Shown: piece by piece, positions 60,041 to 64,000 of the stretch
Numbering within the stretch: position 1 is the first letter of the stretch
Layout of the letters: each line of letters begins with the position of its first letter
Assembly (NCBI GenBank): GCA_019055375.1
Contig: JAHQIW010000858.1
Span: 1-64,000 of the forward strand
Length of the DNA stretch: 64,000 bases
From: Parelaphostrongylus tenuis
Lineage: Eukaryota > Nematoda > Chromadorea > Rhabditida > Metastrongylidae
Reading direction: 5' to 3'
The notes under the pieces: model-generated
Told to the model about the DNA's origin: nothing
The model's input: only the letters and a program-made list of their open reading frames with translations
Databases searched by the model: none
Position numbers and translations under genes: made by a program

Positions 60041-62630
60041 CCACGTCTTTATAGAAAAAAAAACAAACTTTCAAGCCCTATTGTGCATTTGTATCGCCTG
60101 TCATGCGAGAACTTGGTTTGAAAGCACATTTTCTATAACAAAACACTCTTGAGGTCTATGTGGAAGTAATTCTAATATGTATCTCGAGTAAGTGCAGGGG
60201 AAACGCGCGTTCATCGTTGCGTATGATACGGCACTTCTCCTATTAGCATCCATAATCGAAAAAAAAACGAATTTTTCGCTTTTTATAGATAATTTTAGTA
60301 ATTATTCGATAGCTGAAATTTCAGAAATTTGAGAAGTGTGTTTTGTTTTCTAAAAGGTCTTTATATTACGCTGTAACAGTGAAAAGAAAATGTTATTTGA
60401 CTTTGAACATCTTTGGATGACCACAGCTTATCTCAAAAAGTTCAGCAACTCATCAATAGCACAAATCTTGACAAATTTAATAGTATTTTTGGTTCTCCAA
60501 GAAATTTCTTTATTACGTTTCAACACCAAGATTACATTTTACATGCGTCGCGTAGGCTTTCCACTGCTATGTGGATGGATGATGCAACAGTGGAATCAAG
60601 CCGTCGTCGTTCAATAACCAGTCGATAGCTAAAATCTCAAAAATTTTCAAAGGTGTGCTTGCCTTTTAAAATAAAGCTTCTTTGCGAGCTGTAGCATCAA
60701 GAATAAAATTGTGTTGCACATCTCACTAGTTTTCGCTAGATACGGCTTTCCTTTCAGGCTTTCACATCCATTCGATAGCGCAAATCTTAACAATTTCAAT
60801 ATATGCTTAGTTTTTGAGAAAGGCTTCTTAGTGCGTCATTAGAGCTAAAAAATATTGGGTTTTACACTCGGCGCGCACGGTACGCCACATGTAAGCTGCG
60901 CTGCCCGATCGACATGGCGCCGAGTGTGAAACTCAATAATCTTTTAGCTGTAACAACGCATTAAAACGTCCCTCTCAAAAATTCAAACTTCTCATTGGAA
61001 TTATTGATATCTGTGCTATCGAATGGTTATGAAAGTTTCAATGAAAACCTCTGTCCACCAAAAGATGCATGAGTAAAAAATAAAATTTTGCTCCACCTTT
61101 ACAGTGTAATAAAAGTTATTTGGAAAACAAAGCACACCTTCAGATTATCGATATATAATTGTCAAATAATCACTAATAGCATTAACAAGCTGATTAGGCT
61201 TTAACATCTTTTGAGGCATTAGGATCTAAAGGCTATACAGGCTCCTGTGCCCTCCTACCGGGACTGATCAGCAGCACCGTCCTCCGTCCAACCGATCCCT
61301 TGCGGCTATATTCCTCTTAGGAAGAAATTCAACGCCGAGCAATAAGCGGTCGCATGGAGACGTGTGATTAATTCTTAAAGCCGAGAGCTCGACTGCCGGT
61401 CACTGCAATGTCACGTAAATCCATCATCTAACTTGCGGTGATTTATGGCTGGGCGTCGATTCCTTGATAGAGGAGTATAGCCTGAAGGGATCGGCTGAAC
61501 CAAGAACAGTGCTACTGATGAGTGTCGGTAGGACGAAGCAGAGGCCTGTATATTACTTAGACCTTAATGGCTCACAATATGTGATATGCTTATCGGCTTA
61601 TTATTATTTGAGCAAAGTCTATAAAAAACTGTCGTATGGAGAATTACTAAAACAACAAAAAAGAATGAAAAATACATTTCTTTAGTTATGGGTGCGAATA
61701 AGGGAAAAGTACAGAGAGTGACATCTTTAGAGACACATATTTCTGACCAATAGATGGCATAAAGCCGATGTTCGAAGGCTTTCCTTCGAACACGGTTGGC
61801 ACTTACCGCTCAGAATTTTCCATTACCCAGAATTACTCAACCTTTTATCACGTACGTCAACTCTGAATAATTGGAAATAAGTGAATGATTGATATAAACA
61901 TAGTTATAGTAAGAGTTTTCGATGAACACGTATCGAATACAGCGTGCATAATCATTTTTGGTAGATTACTAGCTCTTTTCCAATTTTTATTTACTACGAT
62001 GACTCTTCGAGCACATGTGGCGCAGTAGTTAAAGTTGTCCTGCGTCACTCACGAGGTCAGTTCGATCCTCGCGGTCATGGCTCACCAAGCCATCATCCTT
62101 CCAAGGTCGGTAAATTGGTACCAGACAGGTCTCAGATTTGCTTGAGAGGATAAGCAGCTCTGACTCGGTATATGAAAGGCCACCGCGAGTCGATTGTAGA
62201 GGCCAGATATGCATTCAATCACCTCAACGAATATAAATACTGGAGACGAATGCATGGCGTATTTCTCAGAAATTGATCAACGCCGAGAGCTCTATCCTTT
62301 ATGATGACTCTTGAGTCTTGTATAAAGCTAAGGAAGAGCAAAAACTAAAGATTTTCCTTGTGATTGCCGTTTTACAATGCAATACGGTTTGCTGAATGCC
62401 AAATTCAGTATAATTGGTTAGTAAACCAGCGTTTTTCTCCAAAGAAGACACTTATTACTAAACTGAAAGCATATGAGCGAGTAAAAAAAATTTCATTCAT
62501 TCAGTGTAATACAACAATTCCAGAAAATTTTATCAAACGAATAGAAATCTTAATAAAAGAACGAAAATCGTGCAATTCGCTCTGCGCACATCAGATTTCT
62601 ATAGCCGTCCGTTAGGGGTTAAGCCTTCAA
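60040..62630. repeat. Long dispersed repeat, copy 2, with fold-back arms
   Basis: Partner of 3.91-6.67 kb (shared blocks listed there). The fold-back centre is near 60890, where cggcgcgcac and gatcgacatggcgccg recur as in copy 1. Relative to copy 1 it has gained a SINE (62008-62302) and apparently about 400 bases at 61.2-61.68 kb, which are GC-richer and unmatched. Confidence 0.7.
62008..62302 (+). mobile_element. SINE-A copy with 10-bp target-site duplication
   Basis: Head gcacatgtggcgcagtagtt with B box cagttcgatcctcg, body catccttccaaggtcggtaa and ggccagatatgcattcaatc, tail gaatgcatggcgtatttc. Exact duplication gatgactctt at 61998-62007 and 62303-62312. The homologous site in repeat copy 1 (near 6340) lacks it. 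Defines the element as about 295 bases. Confidence 0.9.
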
Positions 62631-62639
62631 AGAGGTCTG

Positions 62640-64000
62640 GTATAACAGTTCTATACTAGACGTACGTATCGTATGCGTACATCGGCTTTCTAGAAAGCCT
62701 TATCAAAAGCATAGATCAGTAGAACGGTGCCTTTTGGTTCAACCGAGCCCCTACGACTGAAGTTATCGGCTCCGAACATATAACACTTCACGTCGAGTGA
62801 AAAGATCACTAGACATTAAAGTAAATTTTAAGCGAGGTCTCAATATTAGTCTAATAAAAAGGCATCAATATATGCTTTTATCTAATCATCGAGCAATCGA
62901 TTGTAAATCAGTGCATTATGAAGCAATTTTTTCACTCTACGTGCTGTGTGATCTATCCGGGGCTGATACCCTTAGTTTTAGGAGCTCAGTTGAACCGAAA
63001 GGTAGCTTGCTACTGATGAGGCTTGCTAGAAAACCGAAAGCGGGCGTCTAGCACAAAAAGTGCTATACTAGAAGTTTCAAAGGCTCAAAACATGTTATCA
63101 TACTGCAGGAATTTTCTACTTTACTTCCTTTGTAGCAGTCTTATGATGTGTGTGGAAGTAGATATGTATATCCTAACACTGCTATAAAAGCTATAAAGAT
63201 TTTTTTATGATTATCCCTACCCAGTAAGCCAACTGATTTTGGTCCTGATATGTGTTTACCAGACCAAATGCGTTGAGAGCTGTCTGCGCACAGCTACGGC
63301 ACCTTATACCGCACAAAGTGCGATACCAAAGCAGAAGCTTTTTCTAGTAGCAACTTGTATGGACGCCAGTAAGAGTGAAACTCGGGTCAAGTGCGGCCTA
63401 AAGCTGCTAGTTTGATATTACTCGCTTCGTCGGATATATAATCATGGCAAGTCCTTGAAATTTTCACGCTGAAGCTCGGGTTAACGGCCACTTGAAGCTG
63501 TGTGTTTGTATACCATTCGCGTCCTCGGATATAGTTTGATACCAAATCTTCAAATTCTTTACATTGGCAATTATGTGTGAATCTTGTGTGGGCCGAGCAA
63601 TCGAAAGAATTGTAATACCCTAGTTGGCTCATCATTAGTGGGATATATGTTGACTACCACACCGAGGTTATATGAATGTAGGTTTTTAAATAATATACTG
63701 TATCACTGCTGAGTCCCTTTGACGATAGTTGAAGGGCTAGAGCCTTATGCATATGTTTTGTGGTCAGATCCAGCACCTTATGCTACCAAACTCCTACCCT
63801 TCGAGATATGCACATTTTTATAGCTTGTCCAGTAACCCCTTGACTGATGAATTCATATGCCAACGTATGTTACGTGCTGTCTGTGTGTTTTGGCCACCGT
63901 GAGATTATAGGTTGAGAAAAACCTCCTTAACACCCAATGAAAATTTAAAGTTTATACATGAATTCAATTAAGAGAAAATAAAAATGTTTTTCAAGAAAGA
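62640..64000. other. Right-edge intergenic region
   Basis: No supported gene. Short GC-richer stretches at 62.7-63.05 kb and 63.25-63.4 kb are unidentified. Confidence 0.4.

Noticed and set aside
1..64000. CRISPR array or prokaryotic/viral operon
   Set aside because: Repeats are dispersed, inverted or tandem and diverged, without spacer-repeat regularity. There are no adjacent long ORFs, and all strong signals are eukaryotic.

Overview
This is an AT-rich, intron-dominated stretch of animal DNA. It most likely comes from a clade V (strongylid, hookworm-like) nematode. Three things point there: short exons with nematode-style TTTCAG/GTAAG splice sites separated by kilobase introns, a gene whose product resembles the nematode-restricted DUF148 (SXP/RAL-2, ANIS5) secreted family, and RTE-type LINEs and tRNA-headed SINEs of the kind that fill hookworm genomes. 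Nothing looks bacterial or viral: there are no long ORFs, operons or CRISPR array. The longest open frame is the 3' half of a LINE reverse transcriptase. Both host genes had to be assembled by eye from exons with matching splice phases.

Layout. 1-9.6 kb is intergenic. It holds a GC-richer left edge, repeat fragments and a large fold-back repeat (about 3.4-6.7 kb). 9,662-17,024 (+) is a seven-exon gene for a predicted 247-residue secreted DUF148-type protein. Its signal peptide sits alone in exon 1, and all six introns join in frame. 17-21.5 kb is intergenic with one SINE. 21,606-45,406 (-) is a complete seven-transmembrane biogenic-amine receptor in eight well-supported exons plus one short likely exon; a possible 21-nt start exon lies at 50,627-50,647. 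It is closest in character to octopamine/tyramine receptors, and I suggest an OCTR-1-like identity. All the aminergic hallmark residues I looked for are present.

The receptor's introns are crowded with mobile DNA. They hold a fold-back element with long terminal inverted repeats (22.9-24.0 kb), SINEs, an RTE LINE with a 5' inversion (26.3-27.9 kb), a tail of a second LINE lineage (34.4 kb), a decayed mariner transposase (37.1-37.7 kb) and a mariner-derived MITE (47.9-48.3 kb). 50.9-64 kb is intergenic. It carries a more decayed RTE copy interrupted by a 168-bp hairpin-bearing insertion, and a second long copy of the fold-back repeat that a SINE entered, leaving a 10-bp target-site duplication.

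The two host genes are convergent: plus strand ending at 17,024, minus strand ending at 21,606. There is no sign that they work together. Coordinates of exons were read from splice motifs and phases. Repeat boundaries are approximate unless a duplication or inverted end fixes them.
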